DNA of 64,000 bases from Pseudomonas sp. A34-9 (GTDB lineage Bacteria; Pseudomonadota; Gammaproteobacteria; Pseudomonadales; Pseudomonadaceae). Location: contig NZ_CP119967.1 of NCBI RefSeq assembly GCF_029543085.1, positions 4,056,501-4,120,500 of the forward strand, read 5' to 3'. Position numbers and translations under genes: made by a program. Of the stretch, positions 26,390 through 35,456 are shown one piece after another. Numbering within the stretch: the first letter of the stretch is position 1; every line of letters begins with the position of its first letter. The notes under the pieces are model-generated. The model ran no database searches. It saw only the letters and a list, made by a program, of their open reading frames with translations, and was not told the origin of the DNA.

Positions 26390-28117
26390 TCAGTAACCCA
26401 GTGACAAGCCGGTGTTGCGGCGCGGATCGTTGGCGCCGTAGAAACGGTTTTTCCCGACTGGTTTACCCCCCAGCGACGGCGCGCCGACCAGAATCGCGGC
26501 GATGTGGTTGGCGTCCTGCGGGCCGGCGAACTTGTGGCCCCAGCTTTCGAGGATCTTCTTCGTGTCGGGGCTGGCGGCGAAGTCTTCGAGGTTGGTTTCC
26601 TCCGGCATCCACTGCTGATGGAAGCGTGGCGCGTCGACCGCTTCCTGCAAGCCCATGCCGTAGTCGATGACGTTGAGCATGGTCAGCAAGGTCGCGGTGA
26701 TGATGCGGCTGCCGCCCGGCGTGCCGACCACCATCACCACTTTGCCGTCCTTGGTGACGATGGTCGGACTCATCGACGACAACGGTGCCTTGCCCGGGGC
26801 GATGGCGTTGGCTTCGCCCTGCACCAGACCGTACATGTTCGGCACGCCGACCTTGGAGGTGAAGTCATCCATTTCATCGTTGAGGATCACCCCGGTCTTG
26901 CTCGCCATCACGCCCGCGCCGAACCAGTCGTTGAGGGTGTAAGTGACCGACACCGCATTGCCCCACTTGTCGACGATCGAATAGTGGGTGGTGTTGCTGC
27001 CTTCATGGGGCGCTACACCAGGTTTGAGCTCAGCCGAGACACCGGCCTTTTGCGGCTGGATGGCATCGCGCAGTTTGGTCGCGTAGTTCTTGTCCAGCAG
27101 GTGCTCGATCGGGTTTTTGACGAAATCCGGATCGCCGAGGTAGCTGTTGCGATCGACATACGCGTGACGCATCGCTTCGATCTGGTAGTGCATGCCCTGA
27201 GCGGAATGGAAGCCCAGGTCCTTCATCGGATAGCCTTCAAGGATGTTCATGATCTGGCAGATCACCACCCCGCCAGAGCTTGGCGGTGGCGCCGAGACCA
27301 CGTGATAACCGCGGTAGTCACACTCCACAGGCGCCAGTTCGCGGGTCTTGTATTTGTCGAGGTCGGCCTGGGTGATGATGCCTTTGTTGGCCTGGCTCGA
27401 CGTCACGATGGCATCCGCGACCCAACCTTTATAGAAGCCGTCGGTGCCTTTTTCGGAAATGCTCCGCAGGGTCTTGCCGAGGTCCTTCTGCACCAGTTTC
27501 TGCCCGACTTGCATCGGCTCACCGTTGTGCAGGAAGATCGAGCCGGAATCGCGCATGTCCTTCTTGAACACGTCGGTGGCGTACTCCAGCAGCTCGACGT
27601 CACCCTGCTCCAGTTCGAAACCGTCTTCCGCCAGTTTGATCGCCGGAGCAATCATTTCCTTGCGTGGTTTGGTCCCGTATTTGCTCAGCGCCAGTTCCAT
27701 GCCGGACACTGTGCCCGGCACACCCACCGCCAAATGCCCACGGGTGCTGAGATCGGGAATGACGTTGCCTTCCTTGTCGAGGTACATGTTGGCGGTGGCC
27801 GCCAGCGGCGCTTTTTCGCGGAAATCGAGGAAGGTCTTACGCCCGTCCGCCAGTTGAATGGTCATGAAACCGCCTCCACCGAGGTTGCCCGCTGCGGGAT
27901 AAACCACCGCCAGCGCGTACCCCACGGCGACCGCCGCATCGACGGCATTGCCGCCACTTTTCAGTACATCGACGCCCACATGGGTGGCCAGATGTTGCGC
28001 GGTGACCACCATGCCGTTTTCGGCAGCAACCGGTGCGACTGACGCCGCGTGAGCCATAAGACAGCTGAGTGCCAGTGAGGTCGCTATCAGCGACTTGGCC
28101 AAAGGTTCGTACTTCAT
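26390..28117 (-). CDS. ggt: Gamma-glutamyltransferase (periplasmic, self-processing)
   Basis: A 575-residue precursor with a signal peptide (cleavage near AHA-ASV). It cleaves gamma-glutamyl bonds in glutathione and gamma-glutamyl peptides. The small subunit should begin at Thr376 in GSNTTHYSIVDKWGN, the known self-cleavage site and nucleophile of the family. The conserved PLSSMSPTIV and VGTPGGSRI motifs and the large-subunit DFREKAP and GNLGGGGFM segments are intact. Full length, so it should be functional. It is divergent from ogt. Confidence 0.95.
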   Translation of the reverse strand: MKYEPLAKSLIATSLALSCLMAHAASVAPVAAENGMVVTAQHLATHVGVDVLKSGGNAVDAAVAVGYALAVVYPAAGNLGGGGFMTIQLADGRKTFLDFREKAPLAATANMYLDKEGNVIPDLSTRGHLAVGVPGTVSGMELALSKYGTKPRKEMIAPAIKLAEDGFELEQGDVELLEYATDVFKKDMRDSGSIFLHNGEPMQVGQKLVQKDLGKTLRSISEKGTDGFYKGWVADAIVTSSQANKGIITQADLDKYKTRELAPVECDYRGYHVVSAPPPSSGGVVICQIMNILEGYPMKDLGFHSAQGMHYQIEAMRHAYVDRNSYLGDPDFVKNPIEHLLDKNYATKLRDAIQPQKAGVSAELKPGVAPHEGSNTTHYSIVDKWGNAVSVTYTLNDWFGAGVMASKTGVILNDEMDDFTSKVGVPNMYGLVQGEANAIAPGKAPLSSMSPTIVTKDGKVVMVVGTPGGSRIITATLLTMLNVIDYGMGLQEAVDAPRFHQQWMPEETNLEDFAASPDTKKILESWGHKFAGPQDANHIAAILVGAPSLGGKPVGKNRFYGANDPRRNTGLSLGY

Positions 28118-28272
28118 GAGTCGATCTCTTTTTTGTTGTTTTCAGGGGCTGTGCAAAACAGAGGGGGAACGCTTCAAGAGCAACAATCAGTATGGTCGGC
28201 TTTGCGTATTGCGCCTCCTCGATCAGGCAGTATGCTGGGCGCTGTTGCCGCCCTGATCCGGAGTCTGCCGTC

Positions 28273-28788
28273 ATGCCTTACACGTTCATCTCCCTGCCCT
28301 CGCCCGTCGGCGAGCTGAAGCTGGTCGCGAACGGTTCACGACTGGCAGCCATCCTCTGGGAAAACGACAAACCGAGCCGCGTGCGCCTCGGGCCGATGAG
28401 CGAGGCACCCGACAATCCGATCCTGCAGAAAACCGCCCGGCAACTTGAAGAATATTTTTCCGGAATTCGGCATCGCTTCGAGCTGGAGCTCGATTTCGCC
28501 GGCACGGACTTTCAGAAAAAGGTCTGGGCAGCGCTGCTGACCATTCCATTCGGCGAGACGCGGACCTATAGCCAGATTGCCGAGCAGATAGGCAATCCCA
28601 CCGCTGTGCGGGCAGTGGGCGCAGCGAACGGACGCAACCCGATCTCCATTGTCGCGCCGTGTCATCGAGTGATCGGCGCGTCGGGGAAGCTCACCGGGTT
28701 CGCCGGTGGGCTGCAGGCGAAAGAGCGCTTGCTGACCCTGGAGGGTGGCGACTGGTCGCAGATTGGTAAAACCGGGGATTTGTTTTAG
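28273..28788 (+). CDS. ogt: Methylated-DNA--[protein]-cysteine S-methyltransferase
   Basis: A 171-residue suicide DNA repair protein that removes O6-alkyl groups from guanine. The active site is PCHRVIG with Cys130, preceded by RAVGAANGRNPISIVA (the Asn hinge and Arg finger region). The start MPYTFISLPSPVGE fits the Ogt/AdaB N-terminal domain; no Ada-type zinc domain is fused. Monocistronic, followed by a REP pair. Confidence 0.93.
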   Translation: MPYTFISLPSPVGELKLVANGSRLAAILWENDKPSRVRLGPMSEAPDNPILQKTARQLEEYFSGIRHRFELELDFAGTDFQKKVWAALLTIPFGETRTYSQIAEQIGNPTAVRAVGAANGRNPISIVAPCHRVIGASGKLTGFAGGLQAKERLLTLEGGDWSQIGKTGDLF

Positions 28789-28800
28789 TCAGTTAAAACA

Positions 28801-28880
28801 GATCAAGAGATCGCAGCCTTCGGCAGCTCCTACAGGAAAACGCATTCCAGGTAGGAGCTGCCGTAGGCTGCGATCTTTTG
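28801..28880. repeat. REP inverted pair
   Basis: GATCGCAGCCTTCGGCAGCT with CCTAC, then GTAGGAGCTGCCGTAGGCTG with CGATC, in inverted order. It lies between the convergent ogt and nudK genes. Confidence 0.85.
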
Positions 28881-28882
28881 AT

Positions 28883-29473
28883 TTATTGGGCAAACAAGCT
28901 ATTCATCGCCGCATACTGCAACAGCATGATGGTCTTGGCATCGCAGATCTCACCGCGCTGAAACGCCGCCAACGCGTCATCGAATCGCCACTCCAACACT
29001 TCCAGTTCTTCGGTCTCCTCCTCCAGGCCACCGCCGTCGCTGACTTTCGATGCCGCATCGTACTCAGCAATGAAAAAGTGCAGTTTCTCGGTTACCGAAC
29101 CGGGACTCATGTAAGCCTCGAACACTTTCTTCACATCGTGCACGCGATAACCGGTTTCCTCTTCGGCTTCATCGCGAATCCGCTGTTCCGGCGCAGCGCC
29201 TTCGAGCAAGCCTGCAGCCACCTCGATCAACAACCCATCATGGCCATTGACGAACACCGGCAAACGAAACTGCCGGGTCAGCACCACCGTGCGCTGCTCG
29301 CGGTTAAACAACAGAATCGCTGCACCGTTGCCACGGTCGTAGACCTCACGGGTCTGACGCTGCCACTCACCATTGTTGCGGTGATAGTCGAAGGTGATTT
29401 TCTTCAGCAGATACCAGTCATGGGACAACACTTGAGTATCGACAATGTTGACCCGCTCGGCTGTGTTGGACAT
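28883..29473 (-). CDS. nudK: NUDIX hydrolase, NudK type (GDP-mannose pyrophosphatase family)
   Basis: A 196-residue Nudix protein starting at MSNTAERVNIVDTQV. The Nudix box is GLLEGAAPEQRIRDEAEEET followed by GY. The flanking segments TREVYDRGNGAAILLFN, VLTRQFRLPVFVNG and FEAYMSPGSVTEKLHFFIAEY follow E. coli NudK closely. The enzyme splits sugar- or ribose-linked nucleoside diphosphates. It is divergent from the Rhs gene and marks the left border of the accessory island. Confidence 0.9.
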   Translation of the reverse strand: MSNTAERVNIVDTQVLSHDWYLLKKITFDYHRNNGEWQRQTREVYDRGNGAAILLFNREQRTVVLTRQFRLPVFVNGHDGLLIEVAAGLLEGAAPEQRIRDEAEEETGYRVHDVKKVFEAYMSPGSVTEKLHFFIAEYDAASKVSDGGGLEEETEELEVLEWRFDDALAAFQRGEICDAKTIMLLQYAAMNSLFAQ

Positions 29474-29665
29474 GACGCCTGATCCTTTTTGCATTGAAGG
29501 CACCCGGGCAGGTGCTTTTTTGTGAACGAAAATACGAAACCCTATACCGCCCTACAAATCATGTCGAAACATCCTACAGACAACGCCTACTCGCCCGACT
29601 TCTTTCCTGATTGATCCCCCGCAAAGTCCGCGCACCTCTTTTTTCATGTGCGCGAGTGCCTGCCA

Positions 29666-32600
29666 ATGTTTCAACCCGATCGGCTTCTGGCTCTGAACAA
29701 CAGCATTGGCCTGCTCATTGTTGCTGCTTTGAATCCCGATGAGCCGGACTTCGAACACCTGATCCGCGAGTTCCGCCTGTGCCTGAACAACTACGAGGTC
29801 TGGGCCGAGCAGTTCTGGACAGGAACCGCGCTGGATGTCGAGCAGGTCTTCACCGTCGGCAACGACGTGCGCCTCAGCGCGCCGATCAAGTCGCGCCAAC
29901 CGCTCAGTTCATCGGTGGTCATGTGCCCGGCCAGCGGGTCGCTGACGCTGGTGCACATGTTCGACGCCGCGCGGTTCGTGCCGATCGGCGATACGCCGGT
30001 GACGCTCGAACCGGTGATAACCGATGTTGGCGGCGTGCTGACTTTTGGCGAACCGTTGCACCACACCATCGGCCCCAGCGGCATTCTGCAAGTAACCGAT
30101 TGCGATCGGGGCCAGCGTTATCGCATCACCTTTTTTCCCGATGTGTCCACCGACCATGTGCGCGCTCTGTATGCCTCTTATGAGGGTGTCATTGCACGCC
30201 TGGAAGGCTGGCTGCGCGCTGAGTGGGCAGGATTTCAACCACAGTGGACGGAGTTTTCCAGCGCCGGGTTTCTTGAGCGTTACGGCCAGTTGCAGCAGGC
30301 CGATTGGCGCGGGTTCGAGAAAGCCCTGAATGGCGTCTGGGATGACATCAAGCAGGTATTCGCCCTGCTCGCCGACTTGCAGGCCAACAGTGAAAAATTG
30401 CTGGAATACCTCAGCGACGCTGAACTGGAAGCGCTGCTGCAGGCGTCCAGCGACGCCATCACCAACGGTCTGCTGATCCTCAGTGACGAACCGTTGCTGT
30501 TCATTCATCTGGCCGCGTTCAGCAGTTGGCTGAAGATGCTGCCGCCGCAATACCTGGCCGAAGTGGTGGCCGAGGTGCGGGTCGAACTGCTGATCAGCTT
30601 TCTGCTGACGGGATTGTCTGGCGGCGTCGGCGTGCCACTGCGCTTGAGCAGCAAGGTGCTGGCGAAGATCAAGTCGCCGCGCGCTCGGCAATGGTTGGCG
30701 GCTTCAGCGTTGCGACTCGCGGAACTGACGTCAGCGCCGGAACTGAACAAACACGCGGGCGCGTTGAAGCCGCTGATGTTTCACGCGCGTGACGTTGAGT
30801 TGAAACCGACACCGTCGATACCGCTGAACATTCGTCAGGCCGATTCGCGGGTGTTGACGGTGCCGAATCCGGCGCCTGTGGTGCGCGACAAGCCTGGCGG
30901 CTCAAGCCGGATCGAGCGGCACGAGCCTCACGACGACTCGCCGGACCAGGCGAAAAACCCCAACGGTGACAGCGCCGATTGCGTGCCGCTGACTTGCACC
31001 AACGGTTGCCCGGTGTCGATGGTCACCGGTGAGGAACTGCTGACCCTGAAAGATGCGGTGCTCGATGGCGTGTTGCCGTTTGAGTTCACTCGGTTGTATC
31101 GCTCCAGCGCCGTCGAGATCGATGTTGGACTGGGGTTTGGCTGGAGTCATTCGCTGGCGCATCGGCTGGCGTTTGAGGGCGACTTTGTTGTCTGGGTCGA
31201 CCATGAAAACCGCCGCACCCGGTTTCCGTTGCCGAGTAGCGAGCGACCGGCGATTCACAACAGTTTGTCGCGGGCGGCGATCTTTCTGGGTGATGAGCCG
31301 GAGGAGCTGATCCTCGCGCTGGCCGGTGAAACGGCGCGGTTTTATCACTTTCGTGCGGGTCGGCTGACGGCGATCAGCGATGCCTACGGCAATCGTCTGA
31401 CGGTGCAGCGCGATCGGTCTGACCGGGTGCAGCGACTGGACAACGGTGCCGGGCGTTCGCTGCTGTTGCGGTATGACCGGGCGCAGTTGGTTGGTGTTGA
31501 TTACCAGGTGTTTCGCGACGGTGCCTGGAGCACCGAACAGGCGCTGGTCAGTTACCGCTACGACGCTTATCAGCACCTGATCGAAGCGACTAATGCCGTC
31601 GGTGACAGCGAGCGCTACGACTACGACGACGCCCACGTGATCCTGCAGCGGCAACTGGCCGGCGGCGCGAGTTTTTTCTGGGAGTGGGAACGTTCCGGCA
31701 CGGCTGCGCGTTGTGTACGCCACTGGGCGTCGTTTTCGCAGATGGACACGCGCTATGTCTGGAGCGACGACGGCAGTGTCGCGGTGCATTACGTCGACGG
31801 CACCGAAGAAACTTATGTCCACGACGAACGTGCGCGGCTGGTGCGCAAGGTCTCGGCCAACGGTGGTGAGCAGCTCAAGGCCTATGACGACGCGGGGCGA
31901 CTGATCGCCGAGCAGGATGCCTTGGGCGCGGTCACCGAGTACCGCTATGACGAGGTCGGACGACTGATCGCGCTGATTCCTCCGGATGACGCGCCCACGT
32001 CCTACGAGTATCGCAACGGTTTCCTGCATCGGCGTTCGCGTGGCGAGGCAGTGTGGATCTACCGGCGCAATGCCGAAGGCGATATCACCGAAGCGGTCGA
32101 CCCCGAGGGTCAGGTCACCCATTACTACTACGACACCCGTGGCCAGTTGCTGTCGATCCGCTACCCGGACAGCAGTCGGCATCGGCTGGTCTGGAATAGC
32201 CTTGGTCAGTTGACCGAAGAAACGCTGCCCGACGGTGGCGTACGGCGTTTTTCCTACGATGCGCTGGGACGGCGGACCACCACCGCCGACGAACACGGTG
32301 CGGTCACCCGGCAGCATTGGGACGCCGTCGGCCGACTGATTCAGACGACATTTCCTACCGGCAGCACCCGCGCCTACAGCTACGGCGCCTACGGTCAGGT
32401 CACCGCCGAGCGCGATGAACTGGGGCGCATCACCCGCTACGAATACGACGACGATCTGCATCTGGTCTCGCGGCGGATCAACCCTGACGGCACGCAAGTG
32501 CAGTACCGCTACGACCATGCGCAACTGCTGCTCACCGAGATTGAAAACGAATCGGGGGAAAAGTATCGGCTGGACTACACGCCGACCGGGCTGATTCGTC

Positions 32601-34519
32601 AGGAAGTTGGTTTTGACGGTCGCCGCACGGCGTACGCCTACGACCTCAACGGCCATCTGCTGGAAAAGACCGAGTTCGGTGATGACGGTTCGACGCTGAT
32701 TACCGGATATGCCCGCGATGCTGCCGGGCGCCTGTTAATCAAGACCCTGCCCGACGGCATCAAGGTCAGCTATCAGTACGACCGCCTCGGCCGTTTGATT
32801 GGGGTCGACGACGGCCAGCAACATCCGTTGGCCTTCGAATACGACCGTCAGGACCGCTTGATCACCGAACATCAGGGCTGGGGCACTCTGCGCTACCGCT
32901 ACGACGCCTGCGGCCAGCTCAAGCGCATGCGCCTGCCGGACAACAGTCTGCTCGACTATCACCACGCCAAGGGCGGCACGCTGACCGGCATCGACCTCAA
33001 CGGCGCACCGCTGACCCGCCACGTCTACCAGTCCGGTCGCGAACTGCAACGCCAGCAAGGTTTGCTGCTCAGCGAATATTCGTACGACGAACAGGGACGG
33101 TTACTCGCCCACGCCGTAGGCCATCAGCGCGCTGCGCTGTATCGCCGCGATTATGCCTACAACGCCAACGGCAATCTCGCCCACATCGCCGACAGCCGCC
33201 ACGGCCAGCGCACCTACGGTTACGACGCCCTCGACCGCCTCATCCGCGTACGCCACTCGCGCGACGAACTGCCGGAAAGCTTCGCCCATGATCCGGCCGG
33301 CAACCTGCTGATGCAGGACCGCCCCGGCCCGAGCCAGATCAAAGGCAATCGCCTGCTGATGCAAGGCGACCGCCACTACGACTACGACGCCTTCGGCAAC
33401 CTGATCCGCGAACGCCGCGGCCGCGCGCAAACCCTCGTCACCGAATACCGCTACGACTGCCAGCACCGCCTGATCGGCCTGACCCGCCCCGACGGCCAGA
33501 CCGCCAGTTATCGCTACGACGCCTTCGGCCGACGCATCCGCAAAACCGTCGGCGACGAAACCACCGAGTTCTTCTGGCAAGGCGACCACCTCGTCGCCGA
33601 AAGCAGCGAACGCGAATACCGCAGCTACGTCTACGAACCCGGCACCTTCCGCCCCATCGCCCTGCTCGACGGCAAAGGCCCGCAAAAGGCCTGCCCCTTC
33701 TACTACCAACTCGACCACCTCGGCACCCCGCAGGAACTCACCGACTACAGCGGCGCCATCGCCTGGTCCGCGCAATACGACGCCTACGGCAAAGTCGCCG
33801 CGCTGACCCTGGCTGGCGACGACTACCTGAACCAGCCGCTGCGCTTTCAGGGGCAGTATTTCGATGCGGAAAGCGGGCTGCATTACAACCGGCACCGGTA
33901 CTACGACCCGAGGCTGGGGCGGTATCTGACGCCGGATCCGATCAAGTTGGCGGGTGGGCTGAATCAGTACCAGTACGTGCCGAATCCGACGGGGTGGGTG
34001 GATCCGTTGGGGTTGAGCTCCAATTGTCCGCCGCCGAATACGCCTGGGTGTGAGGTGCCGGGTGGGATTGGTGGGGCTAAGGTAGATGAAGGAGAGCCCA
34101 AGCGCCCAGCGCCGAAAGGTGAACAAGAATATCTGTACCGTGGAGACGAAAAGGACCCCTCGGATATCTTCGTGAATGGTTTCAAAAGCAAGGGAGATAG
34201 CATGGATCTGATGCTTCATTCAATTGACAGCAACTTCCCACCAAGCGGCTTCATCAGTACCTCCCCCTCCAGAGATGTGGGAATAGAGTTTGCTACGGGT
34301 TTTTTCACAAGAACCGGCTTCCTTTACACCCTCAAAAAAGTTCCAGGTCACGACCTGAAAAAAGAGCTCGGCTCCGGTTACAAGTTTGATAGAGAACAAG
34401 AGATTGCAATCCCCCGAGTAATCAAAAATGAAGACATCCTAGGTGCCACCATCATCACCGACGAAGGCAAAGAGTTCGGCTACTCCATCCCCAACCCACA
34501 CAGGAAAATATATAAATGA
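29666..34519 (+). CDS. Rhs polymorphic toxin with C-terminal ADP-ribosyltransferase-like domain
   Basis: A 1,617-residue Rhs protein (ATG at 29666; an in-frame GTG lies 18 bp upstream). Residues 1-420 are an unassigned N-terminal region without a visible PAAR domain. Then come a DUF6531-type segment (TCTNGCPVSMVTGEELLTLK), about 25 YD/Rhs repeats (YRYDxxGRL type) and the Rhs core ending in NPTGWVDPLGL (Asp1446-Leu1450), after which Rhs tails are cut off. The 167-residue tail has the R-STS-ExE signature of cholera-toxin-like ADP-ribosyltransferases: Arg1492 in YLYRGDE, Ser1531-Thr-Ser1533 in GFISTSPSRD, and Glu1577-x-Glu1579 in REQEIAIP, plus a closing EDILGA. The target is unknown. The stop overlaps the first immunity gene (ATGA). 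No vgrG or chaperone gene is near. Confidence 0.93.
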   Translation: MFQPDRLLALNNSIGLLIVAALNPDEPDFEHLIREFRLCLNNYEVWAEQFWTGTALDVEQVFTVGNDVRLSAPIKSRQPLSSSVVMCPASGSLTLVHMFDAARFVPIGDTPVTLEPVITDVGGVLTFGEPLHHTIGPSGILQVTDCDRGQRYRITFFPDVSTDHVRALYASYEGVIARLEGWLRAEWAGFQPQWTEFSSAGFLERYGQLQQADWRGFEKALNGVWDDIKQVFALLADLQANSEKLLEYLSDAELEALLQASSDAITNGLLILSDEPLLFIHLAAFSSWLKMLPPQYLAEVVAEVRVELLISFLLTGLSGGVGVPLRLSSKVLAKIKSPRARQWLAASALRLAELTSAPELNKHAGALKPLMFHARDVELKPTPSIPLNIRQADSRVLTVPNPAPVVRDKPGGSSRIERHEPHDDSPDQAKNPNGDSADCVPLTCTNGCPVSMVTGEELLTLKDAVLDGVLPFEFTRLYRSSAVEIDVGLGFGWSHSLAHRLAFEGDFVVWVDHENRRTRFPLPSSERPAIHNSLSRAAIFLGDEPEELILALAGETARFYHFRAGRLTAISDAYGNRLTVQRDRSDRVQRLDNGAGRSLLLRYDRAQLVGVDYQVFRDGAWSTEQALVSYRYDAYQHLIEATNAVGDSERYDYDDAHVILQRQLAGGASFFWEWERSGTAARCVRHWASFSQMDTRYVWSDDGSVAVHYVDGTEETYVHDERARLVRKVSANGGEQLKAYDDAGRLIAEQDALGAVTEYRYDEVGRLIALIPPDDAPTSYEYRNGFLHRRSRGEAVWIYRRNAEGDITEAVDPEGQVTHYYYDTRGQLLSIRYPDSSRHRLVWNSLGQLTEETLPDGGVRRFSYDALGRRTTTADEHGAVTRQHWDAVGRLIQTTFPTGSTRAYSYGAYGQVTAERDELGRITRYEYDDDLHLVSRRINPDGTQVQYRYDHAQLLLTEIENESGEKYRLDYTPTGLIRQEVGFDGRRTAYAYDLNGHLLEKTEFGDDGSTLITGYARDAAGRLLIKTLPDGIKVSYQYDRLGRLIGVDDGQQHPLAFEYDRQDRLITEHQGWGTLRYRYDACGQLKRMRLPDNSLLDYHHAKGGTLTGIDLNGAPLTRHVYQSGRELQRQQGLLLSEYSYDEQGRLLAHAVGHQRAALYRRDYAYNANGNLAHIADSRHGQRTYGYDALDRLIRVRHSRDELPESFAHDPAGNLLMQDRPGPSQIKGNRLLMQGDRHYDYDAFGNLIRERRGRAQTLVTEYRYDCQHRLIGLTRPDGQTASYRYDAFGRRIRKTVGDETTEFFWQGDHLVAESSEREYRSYVYEPGTFRPIALLDGKGPQKACPFYYQLDHLGTPQELTDYSGAIAWSAQYDAYGKVAALTLAGDDYLNQPLRFQGQYFDAESGLHYNRHRYYDPRLGRYLTPDPIKLAGGLNQYQYVPNPTGWVDPLGLSSNCPPPNTPGCEVPGGIGGAKVDEGEPKRPAPKGEQEYLYRGDEKDPSDIFVNGFKSKGDSMDLMLHSIDSNFPPSGFISTSPSRDVGIEFATGFFTRTGFLYTLKKVPGHDLKKELGSGYKFDREQEIAIPRVIKNEDILGATIITDEGKEFGYSIPNPHRKIYK

Positions 34520-34914
34520 TTGCAAAATTCGAAATAGCCATCAGCACTGGAAACACAACAAAAAAAACCGAGCTAATTTGCGACAACGAGGCGATATCGA
34601 TAACCGCAACCTTAGAAGACGACAGCCCCAGAACCTACATTGAAAGCGATTTTTACAAATGCTTCGGACTACTGCGTAAAGCCAACCCTCACATAACATT
34701 TTTTTGTAAGGGTGCGAAAATCAATGTTCACCCGTCAAGCATGTCCGCGCAAATGACTCTGGGCATGAAGGCATACGAACTAGAAGCAGGTAAGAAGCCG
34801 TCCCTTGCCGACTTAGTTTTCATATTTGATTATGAGGAACAACAATTGACTAACAACCCGGAGGAGCAGCGCGCTTTCTACTTGAACTGGATAAAATCGA
34901 AAACCGAGGAATAA
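34516..34914 (+). CDS. Putative immunity protein 1 for the Rhs ART toxin
   Basis: A 132-residue cytoplasmic protein. Its ATG overlaps the toxin stop by 4 bp (ATGA), so translation is coupled, the usual arrangement for cognate immunity. The N-terminal half is beta-rich and the C-terminal half carries the family block CKGAKINVHPSSMSAQM, AYEL, IFDYEE and a final Y-x-x-W-x-x-S helix. I do not recognise the family. It has two homologues immediately downstream and is visibly AT-richer than flanking core genes. It should neutralise the tail by binding it; that is inference from position. Confidence 0.85.
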   Translation: MIAKFEIAISTGNTTKKTELICDNEAISITATLEDDSPRTYIESDFYKCFGLLRKANPHITFFCKGAKINVHPSSMSAQMTLGMKAYELEAGKKPSLADLVFIFDYEEQQLTNNPEEQRAFYLNWIKSKTEE

Positions 34915-34961
34915 ACCCTGAAAGGGCTGTGGAAAATTTAAAAAAACAACAAAGGTCACGC

Positions 34962-35354
34962 ATGAAAACGATATATGTTGAGATCGTTAAAGATCTGAAG
35001 CGAGAAACAGGAAACATTGTGATAGATCGAAAAACAAAAAGACTTACCTTCACTATGAAAAACGGCAAAACCAGCACACGCAGTGCCGCCGACTTGTATA
35101 TTTGCTTCGGCCTAATCAGGGCAGACTTCCCCGACATCAAATTCCTATGTAAAGGCGCCAAAACAAATGTTCACCCTTCGCGTATGACATCACAAATGTC
35201 CACTGGGTTGGTCGCATACGAACTCACTTTTGGCCAGCCCACCGAAGAGTCTGACATTGTTCGCATCTTCGATTATGAGGATAACGATTTAACGAATGAT
35301 CTTGAGGCTCAAAAAGCCTATTACTTTCGATGGATTAAATCCTTAAAGACTTAA
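34962..35354 (+). CDS. Putative immunity protein 2 (paralogue)
   Basis: A 130-residue homologue of the preceding protein. The start MKTIYVEIVKDLKR has an AAAGG ribosome site; a GTG 33 bp upstream is less likely. In the 27-residue CKGAK...AYEL block it shares 18 positions with protein 1 and 20 with protein 3. It also keeps IFDYED and YYFRWIKS. Gap to gene 1 is 47 bp, so it is in the same operon. It may be an orphan immunity gene kept from an earlier toxin tail or protect against a sister strain's variant. Confidence 0.82.
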   Translation: MKTIYVEIVKDLKRETGNIVIDRKTKRLTFTMKNGKTSTRSAADLYICFGLIRADFPDIKFLCKGAKTNVHPSRMTSQMSTGLVAYELTFGQPTEESDIVRIFDYEDNDLTNDLEAQKAYYFRWIKSLKT

Positions 35355-35456
35355 AAAAAGACAATTCCAACCCCGACATCATTCCTGCCCCAAATACTCA
35401 ACGCCTACCAAGAAATATACCGCAGGCCTTTTCCAACATCCCCTAAGAGAGAAAAA

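Noticed and set aside
34929..34961. A GTG start for the second immunity gene
   Set aside because: The ATG at 34962 has a ribosome site at the right distance and aligns with the starts of the two paralogues.
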